Assembly: GCF_012641515.1 (NCBI RefSeq) | Contig: NZ_JABAHY010000001.1 | Span: forward strand, 372,001-436,000 | Length of the DNA: 64,000 nt | Origin: Nesterenkonia sedimenti | GTDB taxonomy: Bacteria > Actinomycetota > Actinomycetes > Actinomycetales > Micrococcaceae | Reading direction: 5' to 3' | Part shown: piece by piece, positions 8,054 to 16,496 of the stretch | How the letters are laid out: every line of letters begins with the position of its first letter | Numbering within the stretch: position 1 is the first letter of the stretch | Position numbers and translations under genes: made by a program | The notes under the pieces: generated by a model | Databases searched by the model: none | The model's input: the letters and a program-made list of their open reading frames with translations, nothing else | Told to the model about the DNA's origin: nothing

Positions 8054-8986
8054 TCAGCCTCGGATGTCTTCGTAGAGCAGGGTGGAAATATAGCGTTCAC
8101 CGAAGTCCGCGGCGATGGTGACAATGAGCTTGTCCTTCATCTCCTCCCTGGCGGCAATCTCCAGGGCTGCTGCCACCATGGCGCCGGTGGAGATACCGCC
8201 GAGAATGCCTTCCTTGGTGCCCAGCTCGCGGGAGGTGGTGATGGCCTTCTCCAGATTGGCGGTGATCACCTCGTTGTAGATCTCGGTGTCCAATACATCC
8301 GGGACGAAGTTCGGGCCGATGCCCTGGATCTTATGCGGGCCTGCGGCTCCGCCGGAGAGGATCGGTGAGTCCTCGGGCTCCACCGCCACAATGTGGAGGT
8401 CGCTGTTGTATTCACGCAGTTTGCGGCCGGCTCCAGTGATGGTCCCACCGGTGCCGATGCCGGAGACCAGGACATCCACGGCTCCGTCAGTGTCCTGCCA
8501 GATCTCCTCACCGGTGGTGTTGTAGTGGATCTGGGGGTTGGCTTCATTGGCGAACTGCCGGGCCCAGATGGCGTTGTCGGTCTCCTCGACGATCTGCTTG
8601 GCCTTCTCCACAGCACCGCGCATTCCCTCAGCACCGGGGGTCAGCACGATCTCTGCCCCATAGGCCCGCAGCATGACCCGACGCTCAGTGGACATGGTTT
8701 CGGGCATGGTCAGCACCACGCGGTAGCCGCGGGCGGCTCCGACCATTGCCAGGGCGATGCCGGTGTTGCCGGATGTGCCCTCCACGATCGTTCCGCCGGG
8801 TTTGAGCACTCCGGCGGCCTCGGCGGCGTCGACGATTGCCGTACCGATCCGGTCCTTGACGGATGAGGCCGGGGAGTAGAACTCCAGTTTGACAGCCACA
8901 TTGCCGGGCAGACCCTCAGTGAGTGCGTTCAGCCGGACTAGGGGGGTATTGCCGACAGCTTCGGTGATGTTGTTGAGCAGGGCCAT
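8054..8986 (-). CDS. cysK: cysteine synthase A (O-acetylserine sulfhydrylase)
   Basis: A PLP-dependent enzyme of about 310 residues making cysteine from O-acetylserine and sulfide. The Schiff-base Lys44 sits in SSVKDRIG; EGTSGNTGIALA and the GTGGTITGAGR phosphate loop follow at expected places. An in-frame GTG at 8995 would add three residues, but it lies only 1 nt after the AAAGGA ribosome site, while ATG 8986 has a 10-nt spacing, so I choose the ATG. The C-terminal end is complete, and cysE follows within 3 bp. No T-box or SAM-type riboswitch is recognisable in the short upstream gap. Confidence 0.95.
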   Translation of the reverse strand: MALLNNITEAVGNTPLVRLNALTEGLPGNVAVKLEFYSPASSVKDRIGTAIVDAAEAAGVLKPGGTIVEGTSGNTGIALAMVGAARGYRVVLTMPETMSTERRVMLRAYGAEIVLTPGAEGMRGAVEKAKQIVEETDNAIWARQFANEANPQIHYNTTGEEIWQDTDGAVDVLVSGIGTGGTITGAGRKLREYNSDLHIVAVEPEDSPILSGGAAGPHKIQGIGPNFVPDVLDTEIYNEVITANLEKAITTSRELGTKEGILGGISTGAMVAAALEIAAREEMKDKLIVTIAADFGERYISTLLYEDIRG

Positions 8987-9051
8987 GGTGCTCACGTCCT
9001 TTCGGTGGACTGACGATTGCCTGTGTTGCCTGACTTCGGTGATAAGCCTAT

Positions 9052-9597
9052 CTAGAGAACCGGCTGGTCCTCACGCAGCCACTGGGACCAATTTGCCCGC
9101 AGCTTCGCGATCTTGGGGTCAATGATGAACTGGCAGTAGCCGACCTCGGGACGCCGGGCGTGGAAGTCCTGATGTTCAGCCTCGGCCTCGTAAACCTCTG
9201 CAAGGGGTTCCAGGGAGGTCACAATGGGGTCCTGAAAGTGCTGCTGGGCAGTGTCGATGGCCGCTTGGAATTCCCGCTTCTCCTCCTCAGAGGAGTAAAA
9301 CATCGCCGACCGGTACTGTGGTCCGACATCGTGTCCCTGTCGGTTCAGGGTGGTGGGGTCATGGGTGGAGAAGAACACGTCGAAGAGCACCTGGGCAGGC
9401 AGCTGCTCGGGATTGAAGGTGATCTCCACGGCCTCGGCGTGCCCGGTGGTCCCGGAACAGACTGCGTAGTAGTTGGCGGTCTGTGCCGTGCCGCCGGTGT
9501 AGACCGAGCGCACCCGGGTCACGTCTTTGAGCTTACGAGCGATTGAGTCCAGGCACCAGAAGCATCCGGCGCCGAGGACCACTGTCCGGTCAGTCAT
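9052..9597 (-). CDS. msrA: peptide methionine (S)-sulfoxide reductase MsrA
   Basis: A 181-residue cytoplasmic repair enzyme that reduces the S form of methionine sulfoxide using thioredoxin. The catalytic motif GCFWC is at residues 11-15 with Cys12 as nucleophile; GHAEAVEITF and the YRSAMFY stretch are also family features. The partner enzyme for the R isomer, MsrB, is encoded separately at 17926. It is divergent from the Nif3 gene with only 71 bp between starts, so promoters must overlap or abut. It stands between cysK and Nif3 and looks monocistronic. Confidence 0.96.
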   Translation of the reverse strand: MTDRTVVLGAGCFWCLDSIARKLKDVTRVRSVYTGGTAQTANYYAVCSGTTGHAEAVEITFNPEQLPAQVLFDVFFSTHDPTTLNRQGHDVGPQYRSAMFYSSEEEKREFQAAIDTAQQHFQDPIVTSLEPLAEVYEAEAEHQDFHARRPEVGYCQFIIDPKIAKLRANWSQWLREDQPVL

Positions 9598-9668
9598 ACC
9601 GGTGCAAACTCAGCCGAGCGGCGGTTCATTCCTGGTGCCGGATCATCTTCAGGGGTAGAAATGGAGTC

Positions 9669-10514
9669 ATGGGTGAGACGACTCCAACACTGCAGCAGGT
9701 CCTCGACGTCGTAGAAGAGCTTTGGCCGGCCTCGCTGGCTGAGTCCTGGGATGCGGTGGGGCTGGTGGCTGGGCGCCGCAGCGCCCCGGTGCAGAAGATC
9801 CATTTTGCCGTGGATCCGGTCTCAGCAGTCGTTGAGGAGGCCTGCGCTGCCGATGCGGATCTGCTGATCACCCATCATCCGCTGCTGCTGCGCGGGGTGA
9901 ACTCCGTGGAGGCTGGCACTTTCAAGGGTGAGGTGATTCACCGGCTGATCGAATCTGGTTGCGCCCTGTTGACCGCTCATACCAATGGGGACTCCGCGGT
10001 GGGCGGAGTCAATGATGTCCTCGCCGAGATCCTGGGCCTTCAGGATGCCCGCCCGCTGAAACCGGCCGAGGAAGGTCTGGATGAGGAGGGCCTGGGCCGG
10101 ATCGGCACCCTGCCGCAGACCACCACCCTGGGCGATTTCGCCGCCACTGTCTTCGGTATCCTGCCTGCAGTCGCCGGTGGTGTCCGGGTGGCCGGTGACC
10201 GGGACGGATTGGTCCAGCGGGTCGCCCTCTGCGGCGGTGCCGGTGATTCTCTCTTAGCCGCAGCGCGGGCGACTGAGGCTGATGTGTACATCACCGCTGA
10301 TCTGCGTCATCACCCGGCTTCTGAGGCGCGGGAGGCGGTGGCCGGCCAACGGCCCTATCTGATCGATGTTTCGCATTTCGCCAGTGAGTGGCTCTGGCTG
10401 CCTGCAGCCGCCCAGACTCTGGACCGTCGCCTCGGTGATGCCGGATATGAGGTGGAGATTGCGGTCTCGGGTATCAACACCGACCCCTGGGATTTCGTCA
10501 TAACGCCCCGCTAG
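9669..10514 (+). CDS. Nif3-like dinuclear metal centre hexameric protein
   Basis: A 281-residue member of the Nif3/YbgI family (often labelled GTP cyclohydrolase I type 2; the true reaction is unsettled). Metal-binding signatures are visible: ITHHPLLLRG with paired His near residue 70, AHTNGDSA near 103, and the C-terminal DVSHFASEWLW. The frame is open upstream to 9543, but homologues begin near MGETTPTLQQVL, so I take ATG 9669; a TAGAAA box ends 7 nt before it. The gene usually sits next to a zinc-ribbon gene and RNase H in actinobacteria. Here RNase H follows after 122 bp and the zinc-ribbon gene is absent. Confidence 0.88.
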   Translation: MGETTPTLQQVLDVVEELWPASLAESWDAVGLVAGRRSAPVQKIHFAVDPVSAVVEEACAADADLLITHHPLLLRGVNSVEAGTFKGEVIHRLIESGCALLTAHTNGDSAVGGVNDVLAEILGLQDARPLKPAEEGLDEEGLGRIGTLPQTTTLGDFAATVFGILPAVAGGVRVAGDRDGLVQRVALCGGAGDSLLAAARATEADVYITADLRHHPASEAREAVAGQRPYLIDVSHFASEWLWLPAAAQTLDRRLGDAGYEVEIAVSGINTDPWDFVITPR

Positions 10515-10622
10515 TTCCGCCGGCGCGTACACGCCGCGCTCGGCTCTCGGATAGCTTACTCCATCCATCACGACCTAAAGTCGTCGCTCACGCTCCTCAT
10601 ACGCAGCTGCGCTGCTCCACGG

Positions 10623-10637
10623 TAAGGTAGTCCCCCG
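10623..10637 (+). promoter_or_regulatory. -10 box for a probably leaderless RNase H transcript
   Basis: TAAGGT (10623-10628, TANNNT pattern) ends 8 nt before GTG 10637, with only agtccccc between. There is no Shine-Dalgarno sequence, so initiation is probably leaderless. Confidence 0.45.
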
Positions 10638-11080
10638 TGACTGATCTGATTATTGAGGCCGACGGCGGTTCCCGCGGCAACCCCGGTATCGCCGGGGCAG
10701 GTGCCCTTGTTCGTAATACCGACGGCGAGATCCTGGCCACTAAAGCCGTGCCCCTGGGCAAGGCGTCGAATAACGTTGCCGAGTACACCGGTCTCATCGA
10801 GGGCCTGAAACTGGCCCGCGAGATCGATCCGGCCGCCTCAGTGGAGGTCCTGATGGACTCCAAACTGGTGGTGGAACAGATGAGCGGCCGGTGGAAGATC
10901 AAACATGAGGATATGAAGCGCCTGGCCGCTGAGGCCGCGAGCATCCTCTCCCCTATGCAGGTCACCTATACCTGGATTCCACGGGCCAAGAACGGCGACG
11001 CCGACGCCCTGAGCAATGAGGCCATGGACGCCTCAGCGGCCGGAACCGATTGGGACCCGGCCGCCAGCAGAGTCGGTTAG
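10637..11080 (+). CDS. rnhA: ribonuclease HI
   Basis: A 147-residue RNase HI that cleaves RNA in RNA-DNA hybrids. The acidic catalytic set is in place: Asp9 (EADGGSRGNPG), Glu49 (NVAEYTGLIEGL), Asp74 (MDSKLV) and Asp123 (GDADALSN). In many actinobacteria the orthologue is fused to a C-terminal histidine phosphatase (CobC-like) domain; this copy ends after the RNase H fold. GTG 10637 is probably read as a leaderless start. It converges on gnd with a 3-bp gap. Confidence 0.93.
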   Translation: MTDLIIEADGGSRGNPGIAGAGALVRNTDGEILATKAVPLGKASNNVAEYTGLIEGLKLAREIDPAASVEVLMDSKLVVEQMSGRWKIKHEDMKRLAAEAASILSPMQVTYTWIPRAKNGDADALSNEAMDASAAGTDWDPAASRVG

Positions 11081-11083
11081 GAC

Positions 11084-12541
11084 TCAGACCTCGGTTTCAG
11101 TGCGGTCGTCTGACCAGCGGGTGTGGAAAGTCCCCGGCTTATCCACCCGCTGGTAGGTGTGAGCGCCGAAGTAGTCGCGAAGGCCCTGGGTCAGCGAGGC
11201 CGGCAGCCGGTCCCGGCGCAGGGAGTCGTAGTAAGCCAGCGATGAGCTGAACACCGGTGCCGGAACTCCATAGGTGGCCGCTGCCGCCACCACACGACGC
11301 CAGGCGGGCAGGCATTCGGCGATGGCCTCGGTGAACTCCTCGGCCAGCAACAGGTTCCGGGGTTGTTCCTCGGAGCCCTCATAGGCCTTCATGATGGTGT
11401 CCAGCAGGTCCGCGCGGATGATGCAGCCGGCCCGCCACAGGGAGGCGATGGTCCGCATATCCAGTTCCCAGCCGTATTCCTGGGCTGCGGCGGTGAGCAT
11501 ATCGAAGCCCTGGGCGTAAGAGACCAGTTTGGAGGCGTAGAGCGCCTTGCGCACATCCTCCACAAAGTCCTGTCGGGCATCCCCGGAGCCGTAGAGCTCC
11601 TCGGCGGTGACGGCCTCGTTGATTCCTGCCGGGAAGACCTGGTTGGTGATCTCGCGCAGGCCCAGCTGGGAGGAGATGGAGCGGGCGAAGACGGATTCTG
11701 CGATGGTGGTCACCGGGGAGCCGACCTCCAGGCCGGAGATGGCTGTCCAGCGGCCGGTGCCCTTCTGCCCGGCGGCGTCGACGATGACATCGACCAGGGG
11801 CCGACCGGTGAGCTCGTCTTCCTGCTCGAGGACCTCGGAGGTGATCTCGATGAGGTAGGAGGCCAGATCGGTGGTGTTCCATTCCCGGAAGACACCGGCC
11901 TGTTCGGCCGGTTCCAGTCCGGCCAGTGAACGCATGAGGTCGAAGGCCTCGCCGATGACCTGCATATCGGCGTATTCGATCCCGTTGTGCACCATCTTCA
12001 CGAAGTGGCCGGCGCCGTCCGTGCCGACCCATGCGCAGCAGGGTTCGCCGTTGTAGTCGGCGGCGATCTTCTCCAGCATCGGTCCCAGGGATTCATAGGA
12101 TTTCTTGGATCCGCCGGGCATGATGGAGGGCCCGTTGAGTGCGCCTTCTTCGCCACCGGAGACTCCGACGCCGACGAAGTGCAGACCCTTCTCCGCCAGG
12201 GCGGCCTCGCGCCGCCGGGTCTCCTCATAGAAGGAGTTACCGGCGTCGATGACGATATCGCCTTCTTCCAGCAGGCCGGTCAGCTCGTCGATGACGGCAT
12301 CTACCGCGGCTCCGGCCTTGACCATGATCAGCACCCGGCGCGGCCGTTCCAGGGATTCCACCAGCTCAGCCAGGGACTCGGTGCGCACGAAAGTCCCCTC
12401 ATTGGAGTAGGAGTTGATGAGCGCATCGGTTCGGGCGGAAGTCCGGTTGTGCAGGGCTACGGTGTAGCCATTCCGGGCCAGGTTCCGGGCGAGGTTCGCG
12501 CCCATCACGGCCAGTCCGGTTACTCCAATATCAGCGCCCAC
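11084..12541 (-). CDS. gnd: 6-phosphogluconate dehydrogenase, decarboxylating
   Basis: A 485-residue enzyme of the oxidative pentose phosphate pathway turning 6-phosphogluconate into ribulose-5-phosphate and CO2 with production of NADPH. It has the nucleotide fold GLAVMGANLARN at residues 8-19, the substrate loop VGVSGGEEGALNGPSIMPGG near 127-146, and HFVKMVHNGIEY with the catalytic Lys near 184. The start is GTG 12541 with AGGAGA five bases upstream. The 177-bp leader up to the PPK2 gene holds a strongly structured element on either strand (see 12595-12711), which could act in gnd regulation. Confidence 0.96.
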   Translation of the reverse strand: MGADIGVTGLAVMGANLARNLARNGYTVALHNRTSARTDALINSYSNEGTFVRTESLAELVESLERPRRVLIMVKAGAAVDAVIDELTGLLEEGDIVIDAGNSFYEETRRREAALAEKGLHFVGVGVSGGEEGALNGPSIMPGGSKKSYESLGPMLEKIAADYNGEPCCAWVGTDGAGHFVKMVHNGIEYADMQVIGEAFDLMRSLAGLEPAEQAGVFREWNTTDLASYLIEITSEVLEQEDELTGRPLVDVIVDAAGQKGTGRWTAISGLEVGSPVTTIAESVFARSISSQLGLREITNQVFPAGINEAVTAEELYGSGDARQDFVEDVRKALYASKLVSYAQGFDMLTAAAQEYGWELDMRTIASLWRAGCIIRADLLDTIMKAYEGSEEQPRNLLLAEEFTEAIAECLPAWRRVVAAAATYGVPAPVFSSSLAYYDSLRRDRLPASLTQGLRDYFGAHTYQRVDKPGTFHTRWSDDRTETEV

Positions 12542-12594
12542 TATGTCTCCTAGGTCGGGGGTCGGATGCTGAAGTCCATCCTATAGGGGAAGCT

Positions 12595-12711
12595 GTGGCG
12601 TTGGGTCGGAGCCACGAAACCGGAGGATCCCTTGTGGGGAGCCGACACCGCCGTCAGGCGGTTCGGCGAGTAAAGGAGGAGGTTTCGGGGCGGAGGGGCA
12701 CCCAACGCCAC
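12595..12711. other. candidate structured RNA element between PPK2 gene and gnd, class unknown
   Basis: A 117-bp stretch is bounded by a perfect 12-bp inverted repeat, GTGGCGTTGGGT (12595-12606) and ACCCAACGCCAC (12700-12711). Nested inside are a second perfect 7-bp pairing (CGAAACC 12615-12621 with GGTTTCG 12681-12687), a small TCCC/GGGA hairpin (12628-12640), and a two-part hairpin (12641-12667, GCCGA and CCGCC with their complements around GUCA). The result is a closed multi-branch structure. On the minus strand it would be the leader of gnd and exposes ACCTCCTCCTTTACT, close to the 16S anti-Shine-Dalgarno. I cannot match it to a riboswitch or ncRNA family from memory. Confidence 0.5.
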
Positions 12712-12718
12712 CTGAGCA

Positions 12719-13648
12719 TCAGTCCCCTACAGCGTTGCGTCCGCGCTGGACGATCCGCGGATCTGGCTCCCCGACCACCTCATGGTCCTTCCCCTCGTAT
12801 TCAAACTGGGAGAGGAAATACCGCATGGCGTTGAGCCGGGCCCGCTTCTTGTCATTGGACTTGATGGTGATCCACGGCGCGTGATCGGTGTCTGTGCGCC
12901 GGAACATCTCTTCTTTGGCCTCGGTATAGGCCTCCCACCGGTCCAGTGACTCCAGGTCCATGGGGGAAAGCTTCCACTGCCGGACGGGATCGATCTGCCG
13001 GATCGCGAAGCGGGTGCGCTGTTCCCGCTGTGTGACGGAGAACCAGAATTTGGTCAGATGCACTCCAGCGTCGATGAGCATCTGTTCGAAGACCGGCGCT
13101 TGGTTCATGAAGACTTCGTATTCGGCATCAGAGCAGAAGCCCATCACCCGCTCGACTCCGGCACGGTTGTACCAGGAGCGGTCGAAGAGCACCATCTCTC
13201 CGGCTGTGGGCAGGTGGTAGATATAACGCTGGAAGTACCATTGGCCGCGTTCCCGGTCACTGGGTTTATTCAGCGCCACTACCCGGGCGGTACGTGGGTT
13301 GAGGTGTTCGGTGAACCGTTTGATGGTTCCACCCTTGCCGGCGGCATCGCGGCCCTCAAAGACAATGACGTGCTTAAGCCCGTAGTCCTCAGCCCAGTAC
13401 TGAAATTTCAGCAGTTCTACCTGAAGGTGGTACTTCTCGATCTCGTAGAGATCACGGCTGAGCCGGTATTCGTAGGGGTAGTTCTCCTGCCAGGTCTCCA
13501 CGGCATTGCCCTGGGGGTCAATGAGATCGGGGTCAGGGGTATGACCATCCTGAACGGTGTATCCCCCGGCGCGCAGCTGGTCGATGAACTCCCGCAGATT
13601 CTGCCGCGGCTTATTGGCCTCGAGCCCTTCCCAGAGATCCTGTTTCAC
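12719..13648 (-). CDS. ppk2: polyphosphate kinase 2
   Basis: A 309-residue PPK2-family kinase. The Walker A loop GRDAAGKGG lies near residues 99-107, and the Walker-B/lid motif FDRSWYNRAGVE with its Asp and Arg residues near 155-166. These enzymes move phosphate between polyphosphate and nucleotides; the direction (often polyP to GDP or ADP) cannot be set from the sequence. The length fits the single-domain class I. GTG 13648 is the start. It lies upstream of the structured element and gnd on the same strand; whether it is co-transcribed with gnd is unknown. Confidence 0.92.
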   Translation of the reverse strand: MKQDLWEGLEANKPRQNLREFIDQLRAGGYTVQDGHTPDPDLIDPQGNAVETWQENYPYEYRLSRDLYEIEKYHLQVELLKFQYWAEDYGLKHVIVFEGRDAAGKGGTIKRFTEHLNPRTARVVALNKPSDRERGQWYFQRYIYHLPTAGEMVLFDRSWYNRAGVERVMGFCSDAEYEVFMNQAPVFEQMLIDAGVHLTKFWFSVTQREQRTRFAIRQIDPVRQWKLSPMDLESLDRWEAYTEAKEEMFRRTDTDHAPWITIKSNDKKRARLNAMRYFLSQFEYEGKDHEVVGEPDPRIVQRGRNAVGD

Positions 13649-13736
13649 GATAGCTGCTGCCCTTCCTACGACTCGATGACGACGGCGTCATCTCACAACC
13701 CGCGTGTAAACGGGGCGTGAACGGTGACTTACCAGC

Positions 13737-14813
13737 CTACAGCGCCTGCTCCCCCATCTGCCCCGAACGGGCCAGAGCTGTGAGGCGGGAGACGGTCCGG
13801 TAGTACTTCTTCATGTATCCGCCGGAGAGCATCTCCTCGGTGAACAGCGCATCAAAGGGCACACCGGAGGCGATGATCTTCACATTCTGGTCGTAGAGCC
13901 GGTCTGCCAGGACTACAAAGCGCAGTGCCAGGGACTGGCCTTCGATCGTCTCGACGTCTTTGAGCACCAGGACATCGACACCGCTGATCAGCTGACGGTA
14001 ACGGCTGGGGTGGACTTTGGAGAGGTTCTCGCACAGAGGGCCGAAATCGTCCACGGCGATCTCCTGGTCCCCATAGTGTTCAACGGCGAAGTCCTCCAGT
14101 TCCCCTGTGCTCAGCGGAGCCGGGGCCTCAGGCAGCCCACGGTGCCGGTAGTCCTCACCGTCGACCCGAATGACCCGGAACTGATCGGCCAGTACCTGGA
14201 TCTCACGCTTGAAGTCGCTGGCGGCGAACCGGCCCTCACCCAGGGAGCCGGGCAGGGTGTTCGAGGTTGCGGCGAGCTTGACCCCGGCATCAGCCAGTTC
14301 ACGCAGCAGCCGCGACATCAGGGTGGTGTCCCCGGCGTCGTCGAGCTCGAATTCGTCGATACAGACCAGCTGATAGTCGCTGAGCACCTCCACGGTTTTG
14401 CGGAAGCTCAGGGCGCCGACGAGGTTGGTGTATTCCACGAAGGTGCCGAAGGCGCGCTTCTCAGCGGGGACCCCCTGCTCGCCGGCTGCATGGTAGAGCG
14501 AGGCCAAGAGGTGGGTTTTGCCCACACCGAATCCCCCGTCGAGGTAGATTCCGGCCGGTCCGGTGGGCTTTTTCCCCCCGCCGAAGAGTTTGCCGAAGAA
14601 TGACGACGACGCCTGCTTGCCCAAAGTGCGTGAGAAGCCCCTCAGCGCCTCCACTGCCTCGGTCTGTGAGGGGTGTTGGGGATCGGGGATGTAGCTGTCG
14701 AAGGAGACCTCGGCGAAGCGGAAGGAAGGCTCCAGACCGGCCAGGAGGTCATCGACTGTGACCTGCGGGGTGCGCTCGGCAAGTGGTTGGGCAGCAAAAG
14801 ACATGGCCTCCAC
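13737..14813 (-). CDS. zapE: ZapE/AFG1-family cell division ATPase
   Basis: A 358-residue AAA-type ATPase. The Walker A GGFGVGKTHLL is near residues 93-103 and the Walker B LVCIDEFELDD near 149-159. E. coli ZapE associates with the divisome and destabilises FtsZ polymers; the mitochondrial relative AFG1 acts in protein quality control. The frame opens at GTG 14813 (M-E-A-M); an ATG three codons later is equally possible, since neither has a well-spaced ribosome site. It follows the CoA-ligase stop by 24 bp on the same strand. Another division protein, SepH, is encoded at 32940 but is not linked to it. Confidence 0.9.
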   Translation of the reverse strand: MEAMSFAAQPLAERTPQVTVDDLLAGLEPSFRFAEVSFDSYIPDPQHPSQTEAVEALRGFSRTLGKQASSSFFGKLFGGGKKPTGPAGIYLDGGFGVGKTHLLASLYHAAGEQGVPAEKRAFGTFVEYTNLVGALSFRKTVEVLSDYQLVCIDEFELDDAGDTTLMSRLLRELADAGVKLAATSNTLPGSLGEGRFAASDFKREIQVLADQFRVIRVDGEDYRHRGLPEAPAPLSTGELEDFAVEHYGDQEIAVDDFGPLCENLSKVHPSRYRQLISGVDVLVLKDVETIEGQSLALRFVVLADRLYDQNVKIIASGVPFDALFTEEMLSGGYMKKYYRTVSRLTALARSGQMGEQAL

Positions 14814-14837
14814 TCTACGCCGACTCCGGGGCTGGGC

Positions 14838-16436
14838 TCAGGCTGCGGGCTTCAGCTCCCTGCGCAGGATCTTGCCGGTGCGCGATTTCGGCACCTGCTC
14901 GATGAACTCCACCTCGCGGATTTTCTTATAGGGAGCCACGCGGGCGGCCACATATTCCATGACCTCCTCGGCGCTGAGCTCAGCGGGATTTCCCTGGGCA
15001 TCGGCCTGCCGGACCACGAAGGCTTTGGGGATCTCCTCGCCTTCGGCGCTGGGCACTCCCACCACGGCGGCATCGGCGATCTTCTCGTGCTCCAGCAGCA
15101 GGGCTTCCAATTCGGCTGGAGGCACCTGGTAGCCCTTGTATTTGATGAGCTCTTTGAGCCGGTCCACCACTGTGAACCAGCCCCCGGAGTTGTAGACGGC
15201 GATATCTCCGGTGCGCAGCCATCCGCCTTCCATAAGTGTCGCCTCAGTGGCTGTGGGGTTGTTGAGGTATCCCTTCATAACCATGGGTCCGCGGACCCAC
15301 ATCTCCCCGGCTGCGGAGTCTCCAGTCTCAGGCACCTCGATGTCCTCACCGGTGGCGGGGTCGACCAGCTTAGTCTCCACCAGTGGGACACCCGGTCCGA
15401 TGGAACCTTGGGGGTACTGGTCCTGACCATACGGAGACAGATGGGAGACCGGGGAGAGCTCGGTCATCCCGAAGCCTTGGCTGAGCTCGCAGCCCAGCCG
15501 GGTGGAGACGGCCTTGGCAGTGCCCTCATCCAGAGGTGCCGCTCCGGAGAGGATGGAGATCAGACTGTCGGTGTTGTACTGATCCACCAGGGGGTGCTTG
15601 GCCAGGGCCACGGCGATCGGCGGGGCGATGAAGGAGACCTCAATGCGCTGGTCCTGGATGATGCGCAGGAAGTCCTCGAGGTCGAATTTCGCCATGGTGA
15701 CGACTTTGGCCCGCCGGTAGAGACCGAAGTTCATCAGCACGGTCATCCCGTAGATGTGGAACATCGGCAGTACAGCCTGGATCGGTACCCCGGGCCCGGC
15801 TGGAAGCAGATACTGGATCTGACAGGTATTGGCCACCAGGTTCTGGTGGGTGAGCATCACGCCTTTGGGCGCTCCGGTGGTGCCTGATGAGAACGGCAGC
15901 ACCGCCAGATGCTCCTGGGGGTCGATATTGACCTCCGGCGGTTTAAGTCCCTCACCCAGCAGCCGCAGCAGAGAAGGGTGCACCCCGTCCTCGTCGAGCA
16001 GGATGATCGATTCAGTGCCTAGTCCTGCCTCTTCAGCCCCGGCCACTGCGTTCTCAGCCAGAGCTGAGACGGTGATCATCATCCGGGCACCGGCTGCGCG
16101 AATCTGTTTGGCCACCTCACCTGCGGTGTACATGGAGTTCACTGTGGTGGCGGTGGCCCCGGCGCGCAGAATGCCGTGGAATGCAGTGACGAACTCCGGG
16201 ATGTTCGGGGCCTGCAGGGCGATCACATCACCGGGGCCGATTCCGCGGGAGGCCAGCGCTCCTGCGAGGAGGTCCACCTGTTCCTTCAGGGCCCCGTAGG
16301 TGATCTCCCGACCGGTTTCACCCTGGATCAGGGCGGTTCGTTCGGCATCCTCATCGCTGAGGTTGCCGAAGATCAGCTCATAAATACTTCCCTGAGGAAT
16401 CTCAACGGGTGCATGCGGACTGGGGATGATGCTCAC
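14838..16436 (-). CDS. AMP-dependent CoA ligase, 4-coumarate-CoA ligase type
   Basis: A 532-residue ANL-superfamily adenylating enzyme. The P-loop PFSSGTTGAPKG is near residues 187-198, the motif GFGMTELSPVSH near 325, LRTGDIAVYNSGGWFTVVDRLKE near 412-434 and the C-terminal catalytic Lys in KSRTGKILRREL. It activates a carboxylate to the acyl-AMP and then the CoA thioester. Overall motif choice fits the 4-coumarate-CoA ligase subgroup, whose bacterial members often act on medium-chain or aryl acids; the substrate here is not determined. GTG 16436 has GGAG about eight bases upstream. No phenylpropanoid genes are nearby. Confidence 0.88.
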   Translation of the reverse strand: MSIIPSPHAPVEIPQGSIYELIFGNLSDEDAERTALIQGETGREITYGALKEQVDLLAGALASRGIGPGDVIALQAPNIPEFVTAFHGILRAGATATTVNSMYTAGEVAKQIRAAGARMMITVSALAENAVAGAEEAGLGTESIILLDEDGVHPSLLRLLGEGLKPPEVNIDPQEHLAVLPFSSGTTGAPKGVMLTHQNLVANTCQIQYLLPAGPGVPIQAVLPMFHIYGMTVLMNFGLYRRAKVVTMAKFDLEDFLRIIQDQRIEVSFIAPPIAVALAKHPLVDQYNTDSLISILSGAAPLDEGTAKAVSTRLGCELSQGFGMTELSPVSHLSPYGQDQYPQGSIGPGVPLVETKLVDPATGEDIEVPETGDSAAGEMWVRGPMVMKGYLNNPTATEATLMEGGWLRTGDIAVYNSGGWFTVVDRLKELIKYKGYQVPPAELEALLLEHEKIADAAVVGVPSAEGEEIPKAFVVRQADAQGNPAELSAEEVMEYVAARVAPYKKIREVEFIEQVPKSRTGKILRRELKPAA

Positions 16437-16496
16437 GTGTTCTCCTTCACTGAAGATATGTGACGCGCATCACCTTACCAGTGAGTAGTGGTCATG

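Noticed and set aside
12595-12711. Assignment of the structured element to SAM-IV, c-di-AMP (ydaO), 6C or Mn riboswitch
   Set aside because: Short stretches look alike, but the conserved core sequences of these families as I know them are not present in the right order on either strand.
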